A stretch of DNA of 64,000 bases from Liolophura sinensis (taxonomy: Eukaryota; Mollusca; Polyplacophora; Chitonida; Chitonidae): assembly GCF_032854445.1 (NCBI RefSeq), contig NC_088304.1, forward strand, positions 25,681,704 to 25,745,703. Reading direction: 5' to 3'. The translations under genes and the position numbers were made by a program. Below are positions 1 to 9,444 of this stretch, one piece after another. Below the pieces are notes generated by a model. The model did no database searches. It was not told where the DNA came from and saw only the letters and a list, made by a program, of their open reading frames with translations. Numbering within the stretch: position 1 is the first letter of the stretch; every line of letters starts with the position of its first letter.

Positions 1-985
1 ATATTCTTACAATCAAAAAAAAAATAGAATTTCAATGGAAACTCTACATTCACCATAATAATTTATGATTTTCATGCATTGTCCGCATTGGTCCAGTGGC
101 AATATACAGTGATGTTAAAACCATTGAGTACCATGGTTTCATGAATTCGATTCCTATCATTGCATTTGTTTTAGTGCTTAACAAAGTGAGGGATGAACAA
201 ATTGGAGCACGCAAGAAATCCATCATTTATATTTCTTTATCGTTTTTCAAAGCTATATACATTTATTAGATAAGTTTAAATATATATCTTACAGAGAAAG
301 TGTGGGTGGGGAGCACCTCTTTATCAGTTTATATTCACAGTATAATGCGTAAGGCAAAACTTCAAATACCAACATTAGACGAGAAAAGATATTATCCTAT
401 CCATCTAACGGGATAAAGTAGGAAGATGGTTAGCAACGAATATTTTTTGGATTGGCCTATTTCATGGGTGACACCTGTCAGCCACATTCCTGGAAATTCC
501 TTACGCCATTTCCCAAAAGATCTGTCACTCAGATTAGGTTGTAATCAGCCTACGCGACACGAATTCCGATTAAGTTGCAAGGTGTCCTTATTTTTTTTTT
601 ACATTCTTCTCCTTAAGAAATTTTACCAGTGCATGTATTTTAAGATGGGTTATTTTTCAAAAGTTTTTCGCTTGATTTCATACGTTCTGTATCCTATTTT
701 GCCGCATGAGACTGAGCATGACAAGAATATGTCAGAACAGTGATTAGAAAGTGTTGAAGTGCAGATGTTGCCAATGCGTGAGTTCCGTTCGTTTCGGTAA
801 TAAATTCTGGAATAAGGTAAAGTCTTTCTTGACTTCGTGACTAAATGTAATGTCAGACTTCACTTACGATCCATGTAAACATGTTATGACTGGTGAGTTT
901 AATATTGTAAATAATGATGATCTACATAGTCCACTTGTGAGGGGTCCGAAGTATAGAGTCTGTGCGAAACTGGGATACATTTTTT
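1..985. other. No gene recognised (left flank of CTL-1)
   Basis: AT-rich sequence without a convincing exon. The signal-peptide exon expected upstream of the CTL-1 lectin exon was looked for here and between 1260 and 1990, and not found. It may lie before the window or have been lost. Confidence 0.5.
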
Positions 986-989
986 ATGA

Positions 990-1255
990 TCGACAACTTA
1001 TATTCTAGCATGGTACACGGTTTGAATACTGATTTCACTCAGCCGCCTACAACATACCTTGCGTCTTTCCTACATCAATGAAAAGTTTTGACGGCTTCTC
1101 TCTAATTTTGTACTATACACACTTTCTTAGTTCTTTGTAGTTTGTCATGTTTGTGTTATACGTCAGTGTGGGAATTGGCCATGTGATTATTGACTCGAAA
1201 CCTTCTTAATGGTTGACGGCTGGTATACGAATGTTTCCACGCATAGATTTTGACA
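990..1255 (+). repeat. R1 dispersed repeat copy (Penelope-associated)
   Basis: Shares ordered blocks with copies at 12430, 14510, 35570, 58690 and 60650: a GATTTCACTCAG-like block, then a TTGACTGCTTCTC-like block, then TTTCTTAGTTCTTTG, then a block ending in GACGGCTGGNATACGAATG. Found by eye; the ends are approximate. Confidence 0.6.
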
Positions 1256-1490
1256 TTGTAACATGTTGAGGAGAGCACAGGCTAAATAAACGATTTAGTG
1301 TATGAAAGAGTACTAGTACAAGAGCACTTTCACGAAACTTCGTCAGTCATATTTCTTGTAAAAGGCGTTGTCTAGGTTATAGTGTCACATGGCGAAGTCA
1401 TTTACGAAAAAAGTTACGTAAAATTTCATAAGTTTTGTGAAAGAGGGACCAGATCTGTGTTCTGAAAGCTAAGCTGGAAGGAGTGAAAAA

Positions 1491-1652
1491 ATTATTTATT
1501 TATTTACTTATTTGATTGGTCTCTTACGCCGTGCTCAAGAATATTTCACTTATACGACGGCGGCCAGCATTATGTTGGATGGAAACCGGGCACAGCCCGG
1601 GGGAAACTCACGACCATCCGCAGGTTGCTGGCAGACCTTCCCACGTACAGGA
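1491..1652 (-). repeat. SINE family S1 fragment
   Basis: Starts with the (TTTA)n tail and carries the S1 body (TTACGCCGT..CTCAAGAATATTTCAC, ATACGACGGCGGCCAGCAT, then the GGGCACAGCCCGGGGGAAA-like block). It is truncated before the tRNA-like head, which would lie on the higher-coordinate side. Confidence 0.75.
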
Positions 1653-1669
1653 ATGAAAAATACTTTTCA

Positions 1670-1955
1670 CTGTGTATTCAGCGTGTTGAACTAGACCGAT
1701 GACTCTGGATATATGAACAGTTGCAATCAAAACGCAAATGAGGTACATACTCTAGTTATCGATAACTTACAAAGTAGCGGTGGCTTATGATCTGGATGTT
1801 CATTTCATTCGTTCAATTGGAACATTCCCTGCGTCTTTCCAACATCATTACAAACTGTTGACTGTTTCTCTTTGTGTTAATCCGTCTCAATTTAGTAATT
1901 TACAGACTTTTTACCAGGCAATTCCACGTTGATTGACGGGTATGTCTGTTTTGAC
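1670..1955 (+). repeat. R1 dispersed repeat copy
   Basis: A diverged R1 copy directly beside an S1 SINE. It contains the GAACAGTTGCAATCAAA block and the CATCATTACAAACTGTTGACTG block found in the other copies. It ends about 40 bp before the CTL-1 lectin exon. Confidence 0.55.
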
Positions 1956-1996
1956 GTTTAGACAGTGATATAAACGTTAGTTTTACTAACATGCAG

Positions 1997-2272
1997 GTGT
2001 TCATCTGGGTGATGCAGACAACTTAGAATGTCGACCCTGGTCATTCGGTGGAATGGACAGAACAGCATATGTACACTTCATGAAAAGATGTTACATGACA
2101 TCTACGTTCGCCCTAACATGGCCAGAAGCGAGAGATTTCTGCAGGAACAATGGTGGTCATCTAACTGTCAGTTCCTCCGTATTTGAAGACATACTGTACA
2201 ACGGCAGGAGGACTGGTTGTTGGTTCATAGGTCTCACAAAGGATTCCGCCTTGGACTGGAAGTGGCTAGACG
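1997..2272 (+). CDS. CTL-1 exon: N-terminal half of C-type-lectin-like domain
   Basis: An exon of a predicted secreted lectin-like protein. The acceptor is atgcag|GT and the donor GACG|gtgag; both ends are phase 1. It encodes about 92 residues. Visible features are LECRPW near the start, KRCYMTSTFALTWPEARDFC (first domain cysteines and amphipathic helix), NNGGHLTVSSSVFED, and FIGLTKDS..LDWKWLD, the WIGL-type core and W..W strand of the fold. The sequence is about 80% identical by eye to the - strand exon at 51360-51632, which makes the two genes paralogs. The reading frame continues into the exon at 4690. The family binds carbohydrates or proteins outside the cell; whether this member binds sugar is doubtful because the usual calcium ligands are missing from the next exon. 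The transcript start and signal peptide were not found. Confidence 0.9.
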
Positions 2273-4080
2273 GTGAGTTTGACTGCGATACGAATTGTCC
2301 AAAGTAGCTTTGTTGTTCACTTAAGGACAAATTACCGACCCAATCGTTGCCGGACAAGTGCTGATACATGAACTACTGAAGCAAAGTTTGAGGACGATAT
2401 ACCGAATGGACGATTTCTGCACATCATAATTTATGTAATACACCAGTAGGCTTATTCTGAACAATCAAAAGGGTTGTTTTGACTCGATATTTCAACATTT
2501 TATTTTGCCACCATCAGCGGAAATGTCAGGACTCAAAACGGCCATCTCGTTTTCGGAGTTATTGTACTCGTCTATTACTTTAAACTAATAAATGCAAAAC
2601 AAGGTTTCTGGAAAACTTATTGTTTTAATGAATAGTCCGTAGTGAAGACACTTAAATTATTGTTTTTTGCCTCGAGGAAATATTGTTTTATCCGATAATT
2701 TGCCCGTGTAAGTGATATGACAACAGAGATGTCAATTTTTAATTTTCCACGCGTTATATAAATAACCCGAACTTTTCATTGGTCACCTGAACTTTCATTG
2801 ACAAGCTTATCCAATGAAAAAGTACACCTACATACCCGACTATTGCTGTTCTTTGTTGCCGTGAAAAAAAGCCAGGCCAGCGATCACTTATTGCACGGGA
2901 GACTGTTCTTTGGAGGCCGAATAGGCATACAATTCATGAGATGTGAATAATAGCAAGGGTTGGTAAAAGCGCTTGACGCTGTAAGCGTAAAGAATTTGCA
3001 GGTACTCATTAGTCCGAGTACACTGACTGTTGGTTGAGAAATATTTGGGTACGCCATATTCATGTGCTCAACCGAAGTCAGAGTCGAACAAGTTTGTTTC
3101 AATGGTGTGAAACAGGTAGCGGACTGAATAACCACTTCACCTACCTCTAGCTGGTCAAAGCCTCGTCGTAATATATCCCCGTCCAGTTCCAACTTATTTT
3201 AACTGGCCCCCAAAAAGCACGACAAAGGAAATTTTAAAATTCCCATTCGACGTGTGGCTTGGAGTTTTCTCCAAAAGATTTATCGCGACAATATGGAGAA
3301 AATATTTCTAACCATAGTAGTTAAACCATAATATTTCTTTCATTGGTCATTGGTCGTCACTATTGTATTTGAGTAGTTTAAATGCCTGTTTTAAACGAAC
3401 ACCTCAGGAGGTGTCATAGTGGCTAAATTTCTATTTCTCAAAAATTAGTTATTTACGCTGGTTAATAACGTACATAAATTTACACCAGTGTACCAAAACT
3501 GCATATAGCAGCACGGCTATATGATGGAATGTATGAAGCAGCACTGGTCACGTCTACTTTAATGACATGTGCGCTTCCATTTCTGTGGTGTTTTTAAATT
3601 TTCAGTGCGATATTACGACGAAATGCTTGTTCACAAAACCATTCAGCAATATTCACACACTGAAACATAAGATAAGCAGATTAAATGGCCCTTTTTATAT
3701 TTAGATGGACTAAAATACGTTTTTCCACATCACTAATCTAACAGTGTCGTACAGAATTCTAGCAGAATGGTGGGTTTAAAATAAAGCTGTCAACATATGC
3801 CAATTTACTGTTACTGTTAAGAGATGAAATATTAATCCCAAGGGCACACAACACATTTTCGTACAATGGAATGAATCTCTTTAGACAGTGCAGTTGAGCG
3901 TTGTTTGAGGGAGGAATAGGATGTACTACCAACATGTACGCTGTTCTGAACGCTGTATTCAAGGTCGAAAATAAAATGACGGTAACTGTATCAGAATTAG
4001 ATTTATTTAACCACTTATATGTATCCCAGTATAAGTGGTAATTTACTTTTAACATATAATTAAAGAAGCTTGGCACGGTG
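2273..4080 (+). other. CTL-1 intron, first part
   Basis: No exon or named transposon was recognised. Open frames on the - strand at 2884-3192 and 3759-4076 have no domain signature and no splice context, so I treat them as chance. Confidence 0.55.
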
Positions 4081-4084
4081 AGTT

Positions 4085-4575
4085 AGACAAGAGAAGCGAA
4101 GACGGTGTGATAGTTGGCAAATGGTCACACGTAACCAGTGAAACACAGCCTCTTTTCAAGTTACCTCAGTCAGGGTATTATTCCAACTGTTCATATGGAT
4201 CGCATCATCACATTTACCAATCACATTAAAACAGAGCAAAGGAACCAGGTCTCGGGGATGCTTAGTGGACCAGCAGGATCTTGGTTTATGCAAGAATACA
4301 ATATAATTAAAGACGTGTAGCATAGAGAGTAAGTCCAGAACAGCGGCAATTGTGTGTGAAAGCTAGCAAATGGTCACACATAACCGGTAAAATACGGCCC
4401 CTTGTCAATTTACCCTCCAGGCTTTCATTCTACCTGTTCATGTAAATTTTTAAATAGTGATAAATAGTAAAATAATCAGAAAACTAGGTGCAAAATGCAA
4501 ACTTGCAATTAGTTTTCTCGTAATATAATTAAAGACGTATAGCGCAGCAACACAACAGCAGGGACGATGCTGCGA
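4085..4575 (+). repeat. R2 dispersed repeat, two head-to-tail copies
   Basis: Contains the R2 hallmark blocks twice: a GTGTGATAG/GTGTGTGAAAG start, then CAAATGGTCACACRTAACC, then TCAATTTACC/TCAGTCAGGG, then ATATAATTAAAGACGT. The same blocks recur at 5380, 20560, 38400, 54120 (-), 57460, 61730 and 62330. No coding potential; function unknown. Confidence 0.6.
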
Positions 4576-4689
4576 GTAAAGTGATAAGGAGCTATGTCGA
4601 CTTGTGGTTGAAAATCCTTGAACTAAACCTGTTAGTTCATTTCTAAAACTGTGACTTTCCGTTTCTTCTTTTTCATACATTCTTGGAAG

Positions 4690-4851
4690 ATTCTCCAGTA
4701 ACATTTAATGCCTGGCTCACCACAGCTGACGATCCCTTGCGCTCTTGTGCAGCGAGATGTAGTGCACCATCTGCCTCGTTAGCTGGAATCTGGAACACCT
4801 GGTGGACAGCAGAGCCTTGTAACAGGAAAATGGAATTTATTTGTGAATACG
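4690..4851 (+). CDS. CTL-1 exon: C-terminal half of C-type-lectin-like domain
   Basis: The acceptor is ttggaag|AT and the donor TACG|gtcagt, phase 1 at both ends (162 bp). Joined to the preceding exon it reads WKWLDD-SPVTFNAW. The end of the domain follows: LRSCAARC, TWWTAEPC and KMEFICEY. The last cysteine pattern (C..K.EFIC) is the standard end of a C-type lectin domain. An EPN or QPD motif and the WND triplet, which hold calcium and sugar in classical members, are not seen; the WND position reads WTA. Two extra cysteines in SCAARC suggest an additional disulphide. The paralogous exon is at 38810-38974 (-). Confidence 0.9.
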
Positions 4852-5062
4852 GTCAGTAACCTACAACCTTCCACCCATCAATTCTGCCATCTTAGAAATA
4901 TTCATGTTCATTCTTTTCAAATTTTAGATGCTTGTGATGTACCTTTCGGTTACCTGCCATTCGAAGTAAATTTTGTAGTCATGTATAAAATAGTTTTGAT
5001 TATCAAAATTGGTGACATGAATTGCAATTATTTATTCACGTACATGCGCATGACCTTTTTAG

Positions 5063-5164
5063 ATGCAACGACACTCCCTTCGCGCCCAACAGATTCCCCC
5101 CCGAAATCTCCTTCTTGGCGCCCAGAAGAAACGTCCACCCTCTCTCAACAGAAAACTTCAGTCG
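5063..5164 (+). CDS. CTL-1 exon: Pro/Ser/Thr-rich linker
   Basis: A symmetric phase 1-1 exon of 34 codons with acceptor cttttttag|AT and donor GTCG|gtaagaaa. It encodes a Pro/Thr/Ser-rich segment (starting DATTLPSRPTDSPPKSPSW and ending STLSQQKTSVG) with no fold, probably an O-glycosylated stalk between the lectin domain and the Cys-rich C-terminus. The donor context (gtaagaaayttgttaaratg) is shared with the linker exon of CTL-2 at 36519 and with the orphan copy near 59310, showing common descent. Confidence 0.8.
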
Positions 5165-5369
5165 GTAAGAAATTTGTTAAAATGAAATTTCTTCCCGTAG
5201 AGCTGTTCGATTCAGTAAAAAGCTGCTTTGGTGTTACACGGTCTAAATACTTCGCGTACACTTTATAAGACAACAACAATGCTCAGGTATCAAACTAAAA
5301 TGGTTTATGACCATAGATCACACAAGAGTGAAACAGTACATGGGAGGTAACTCAGGACTATGTTCACAT

Positions 5370-5880
5370 GGCATGTATAACAATACCATTAAAGACGTTA
5401 CAGAATAAAACCAGAGCAGCGACGACAGTGTGATACCTGGTAAATGGGCACAGGTAACCGGTGAAATACGGCCTCTTGTCAATTTGCGTGCAGCATAGAG
5501 AGTAAGTCCAGAGCAGCGGCAATAGTGTGTGATAGCTGTCAAATGGTCACACATAACCAGTAAAATACAGCGTCTTGTCGGGCTTTTGTTCTAACTGTTC
5601 ACGTAGATGCAGAAATAGTTGGAATTTACACACTCCCAAGCGCCATGGCTGAAGTAGAATTACGTAAAGATGTAGTGATGTAAATTGCAATTCATTAGCC
5701 GTCACTGGTCCAGAATAGCTCAAAATGCCTTGGTGTTATCACATTTAACATACAATCACATTAAAACAATGCATAGGGACTAGGCCTTGGGGATGCTTAG
5801 TCCACCAGCAGAATCCTGGTATATGCAGGAATACATTATCATTAAAGACGTGGAGCACAGAGAGTAAAAGAGAGCAATTA
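5370..5880 (+). repeat. R2 dispersed repeat, at least two partial copies
   Basis: R2 blocks repeat head to tail: GACGACAGTGTGATA, TGGTCACACATAACCAGTAAA, GGCTTTTGTTCTAACTGTTCACG, and a later GGGATGCTTAGTCCACCAGCA block also seen at 4255. The array lies immediately downstream of the CTL-1 linker exon. Confidence 0.6.
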
Positions 5881-6228
5881 GGAGTGAGTGAGTGCTTGGG
5901 ATTTGACGGCGTACTGAATAATTTTTCAGCCAAATGACGACGAAGGAATCCTGAAAGTGTATGTAATGTGCCTCCTTGTTGGAGGGCGTAGTTTCAACAC
6001 CATTTTATCTAGTGCTGCTTCACTGAGACACCTTACCGAAGGCAAGTAAGCCGCCCCGCCCGAGCCATTATACTGACACAGGTCAACCAATCGTTGCATT
6101 ATCCCCCCTCATGCTGAACGCCACGCGAGGAAGTTACAATTTCCTCTTTTAAGGTCTCAGGTGTGACTCGACCCAGGTTTTACCGCTCCCGAAGCGGAAG
6201 CTCTACCAACTGTGCTATCGGAGCCGGT
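5880..6228 (-). repeat. SINE family S2, near full length
   Basis: Read on the - strand, the right end is a tRNA-like head: an A-box-like TAGCACAGTTGGTAGAGC about 60 bp from the end, then a B-box-like GGGTCGAGTCAC. The body follows, and the 3' tail (CCTTCGTCGTCATTTGGC on the -, ending in CACTCACTCC) is shared with copies near 18700, 42905 and 53975. The head is followed by SINE body rather than folding as a functional tRNA, so this is not a tRNA gene. Confidence 0.75.
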
Positions 6229-6508
6229 CAGAGCTATTGGAAAAAGGCTCGTTCTTGCTTTACCTCAGCAAAGTCTATGGAGTAGTTAAATCTGAACAAT
6301 ATGCATCATATTTAAGCACATACAATAACCAGACATTTGCTAATACAGTCTTTAACTGAAATGCAACATTTACAGCTGAGAATGATTGGACTGGTTATTA
6401 CGATTACGCAAGGTTACTACTTCACTTAGCAGGATGAGCACAACACTTTACTGTTATAGTGTCACTGAAAGTCAGTGTCATTGAAAGTTATAGTATCACT
6501 AACAGCAA

Positions 6509-7565
6509 TTAGAAATCCAAACGTTTTCGGGCATTTCCACAACTGAAACGGACCAGGTAACATCTAGAAGGTCTAGTGTTGCTGCTCAATTCACTTGTAA
6601 CGGTTGGTTCACTAACAGGCGTTGTTAGCGTTTCCTGTTGCTCTACAATAGTCGGTGGTGGAAATGTCACAGGAGAAATATACACCGTTTCTGGCATATG
6701 GAGAGGATCTGGGATCACACTATTTAGACCACAACGTTGATTGACCCTGGCTGATCTAAGTGACGACGCCATGTGACATGTCCCGCCCGCACTTATCAAG
6801 GCACAGGACCGGTCTCATGAAAATGCGGTAGTTCAGTACACATGACAGACATGTTCGATTCCATTTGTTTGCATGAATTCTGCAAATTCAGATCACACAT
6901 ACTGCTCTGGCAGATTGATACAATCAAAGATAGTTCCCAGATATTCAATTTTTTTCTGGCCGTTGTTGACCTCTCATTATTTCCACTTCAGGCCTTTTAT
7001 ATATGAATCCACCACAACGAGAAACGTTATCTTTGAATGTTCCAGTTAAATCGACGTGGAGGCGTTGCCATGGTTTCTGAGGAAACTATCACTAATCTAT
7101 TGGCGCTAACTGAGCGTTATTTTGTGTAAATTGACAACCCAACCCAAAGGACTTGCGATCGATTTCAACTCTTGAACTGGCACAGGATCTCTCCTGATCT
7201 GCCGTTGAGTGTCAGATGTAAATATCAGAACTTTGTTAACAGTGGTCACAATGTCATCCAGTGGTTCACAGTCATGTCTGGACACCACACGGAATGTTTC
7301 TTTGGGTTATTGTACCCTATGCCGTAGCCAGAAACCACTCTCTGAATCTGAGCAGCAAAAGCTGCGGATTGAAGATTTCAGTCAGCGGTTGATGGTTTAT
7401 TACCAATGTGAAGCTATGGCTTTCCAGCACACTAAACTCAGTGCCTTCTTTTCCAACTGAAAATAATTTTGTTCACCAGGACTAAGTGAGCGTGAAGCAA
7501 ATGCAATAGGCTGTTCTGTATTATGCTCCATTACATGAGATAACACCGCCATACGGTGACACATC
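6509..7565 (-). pseudogene. Ty3/Gypsy LTR retrotransposon relic (RNase H to pol C-terminus)
   Basis: The - strand carries decayed pol sequence. From 7565 downward there is an RNase H segment (AVLSHVMEHNTEQPIAFASR, then QLEKKALSLV), followed after a frame break by NHQPLTEIFNP. Around 7288-7106 there is a spacer-type segment (ELKSIASPLGW). The frame ending at 6509 looks like a pol C-terminal tail (ARKRLDF then stop). Most of the integrase is missing, because the distance from RNase H to the end is about 1 kb. Stops and frame changes show it is dead. LTRs were not identified. The 280 bp between it and the S2 SINE shows nothing else. Confidence 0.6.
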
Positions 7566-7802
7566 TGTAACTGAATGAATGAATGGATAATTATTGTTTA
7601 ACGCCACGTCGGCAATATTTCAGCCATATCGTGGCGAGAACAAAGTAAAAACACAAGACGGTTAAGGTTTTCGATATGATAGTGTGAACATGAAAAGTAA
7701 AACAAAAAGTACAGACATACTTAAAATCATATAAAAGAAAAATAAGACTTAAAACTCGAAAACCAGCATATTTTAAAAATAGTATATCTGGAAAACTATA
7801 TG

Positions 7803-9333
7803 TAAACGCTGTCAAAAAAGAAACGCAACCCCCGTATTTTAGAGATTTTAATATTTAGTTTTAGGACGGCATAACTTTTTTCTTATTGAAGAAGTCAGAA
7901 ATTTGGCAGAATAATGATCAAGATGGTCATGTTTAAAACTGTCTTTTCAAAAGTCATCTCACAGACACCAGTTGCTCACCAGGGGGCGTCTTCCTCAGTA
8001 TCTCGTATGACAACCACGAGCTGCAATCACTGCACGGCATCTCCTTGGACAAGAACGGATAAGACGCCGGATTCTCTACTGGGGAATGGCCCTCCACTCC
8101 TCCTGTAACGCAACGGCGAGCTGTTGAAGCGCCTGTGGCGGTGGCTGACGTTGACGCACGTGTCGATCCAGAGTATCCCACAGGTGTTCAATAGGGTTGA
8201 GGTCTGGTGATTTAGAGGGCCACGGCAAGACATTGACGTTGGAATCCTGCAGAAAGTTCATTGTTGCACGTGCAGTATAAGGCCTGGCGTTGTCCTGTTG
8301 AAAAAGCTGTGTCCGTCGGTCAATAATCGAGAGAAAGTGAGGCTGTAACACGTGGTTGATGTAATGTTGGGCTGTCAGGTTCCCTGGAACGATCACTAAG
8401 TCTGATTTCTGGTTGTACGAGATGGCTCCCCAAACCACAACACTGCCTCCGCCAAATCTGTCCACCTGCCGGACGCAGATGGGCGCAAAGCGTTCATGAC
8501 GTCTCCTATACACACGCTGTCTTCCGTCGTGACGTGTCAAAAGAAAACGGGATTCATCAGAAAACCAGATGCGCCTCCAGTTTTGTAAAGTCCATATCCT
8601 TACGTTGTTGCACCACCTGAGTCGTAGGCGTCGATGTAAGGGGCGTAGTGCGGGTCCAACAACTGGTCTACAGGCATGTAAACCCGCTTCTTTCAGACGG
8701 TTCCTAATCGTTTGGGCCGACACTCTCCTCAAACCTGGTATTTGTGTGGCAGTCACGGTTGGTAGGGCATGCCAATTGCGCAGGTGAAGGACCCGGATGT
8801 ACCGATCTTGAAGTGGGGTCGTGATTCTTGGCCTTCCACTTCTCGGGCGATCGTTGGTCGAATTAAAGTTGTTGTAAGGGCTCCAAAGTCGGGATATCGT
8901 TGTTTTGTGAACATTTAGGTGTCGTGCAATAGTACCAAAACTTTCTCCGGCTTGAAGACGACCAATGGCGATATTTCGGTCGGCAGCAATCAGTCGCGGC
9001 ATTTTACCGACTGCCTTTCGTCGACGAATGAATGAATAAAATACGAAAGCACATGGGTTTTTATACACCCCCACACTATAACTGCCATTGACATGATTTG
9101 CATGTGAATGGTTCTGTGTGCGACGTCAACAGGGTCAGTCCATGCGTTGTGACGTCATAAGCAATAAAATACACTTAGGAGAGAAAAGGCAGTTGTTTGG
9201 GTGGTAATCTTCATTAAAAACGTGTATAATTTCATTACATTTGGCTAAAATTTAGTTTGGAAGCAATAACTTTATTCGAACGAACTTTTGATATCCGAGG
9301 ACAGGGGTTGCGTTTCTTTTTTGACAGAGTTTA
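7803..9333 (-). mobile_element. Tc1/mariner-type DNA transposon with terminal inverted repeats
   Basis: The termini are inverted copies: left CTGTCAAAAAAGAAACGCAA (7809-7828), right its complement (9308-9327). The match extends outward to TAAAC at both ends with one mismatch, and further inward to CCCC. The flanking TA on each side (7803 and 9332) fits the Tc1/mariner target duplication. Removing the element rejoins LINE 3' UTR sequence like that of copy D, so the insertion came after the LINE. It encodes one DD34E transposase. Confidence 0.95.
8076..9002 (-). CDS. Tc1-type transposase, truncated by a nonsense codon
   Basis: Cuts and pastes the surrounding element at TA sites. The chosen start is the Met beginning MPRLIAADRNIAIGRL; an upstream in-frame Met at 9074 lacks family similarity. 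It gives 308 residues. The N-terminal half has the paired helix-turn-helix with the RPRSGRPR hook. The catalytic triad is visible: Asp in WFSDESRF, Asp in FQQDNARPYTA, and Glu in LNPIEHLWD, with 34 residues between the second Asp and the Glu (DD34E). The frame ends at TAG (8076-8078) after EEWRAIPQ, but the same frame stays open for 26 more codons to TGA at 7995-7997. Those 26 codons have the family's usual basic tail (CRAVIAARG, HTRY). It is therefore a near-intact copy with one premature stop. An alternative is that the shortened protein is still active; I cannot tell. Confidence 0.92.
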   Translation of the reverse strand: MPRLIAADRNIAIGRLQAGESFGTIARHLNVHKTTISRLWSPYNNFNSTNDRPRSGRPRITTPLQDRYIRVLHLRNWHALPTVTATQIPGLRRVSAQTIRNRLKEAGLHACRPVVGPALRPLHRRLRLRWCNNVRIWTLQNWRRIWFSDESRFLLTRHDGRQRVYRRRHERFAPICVRQVDRFGGGSVVVWGAISYNQKSDLVIVPGNLTAQHYINHVLQPHFLSIIDRRTQLFQQDNARPYTARATMNFLQDSNVNVLPWPSKSPDLNPIEHLWDTLDRHVRQRQPPPQALQQLAVALQEEWRAIPQ

Positions 9334-9444
9334 TATCAATTAAATATTTACGACAATTAAAATTTACATTTTGTGATATAGGCCAATGGCCTTCAAATAT
9401 TTTATGACAACATCGCCATCGATGCTGTCAAATAAATCATATAT

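Noticed and set aside
426-743. 105-codon + strand frame as the missing CTL-1 first exon
   Set aside because: The start is not a signal peptide and there is no phase 1 donor at a suitable place.
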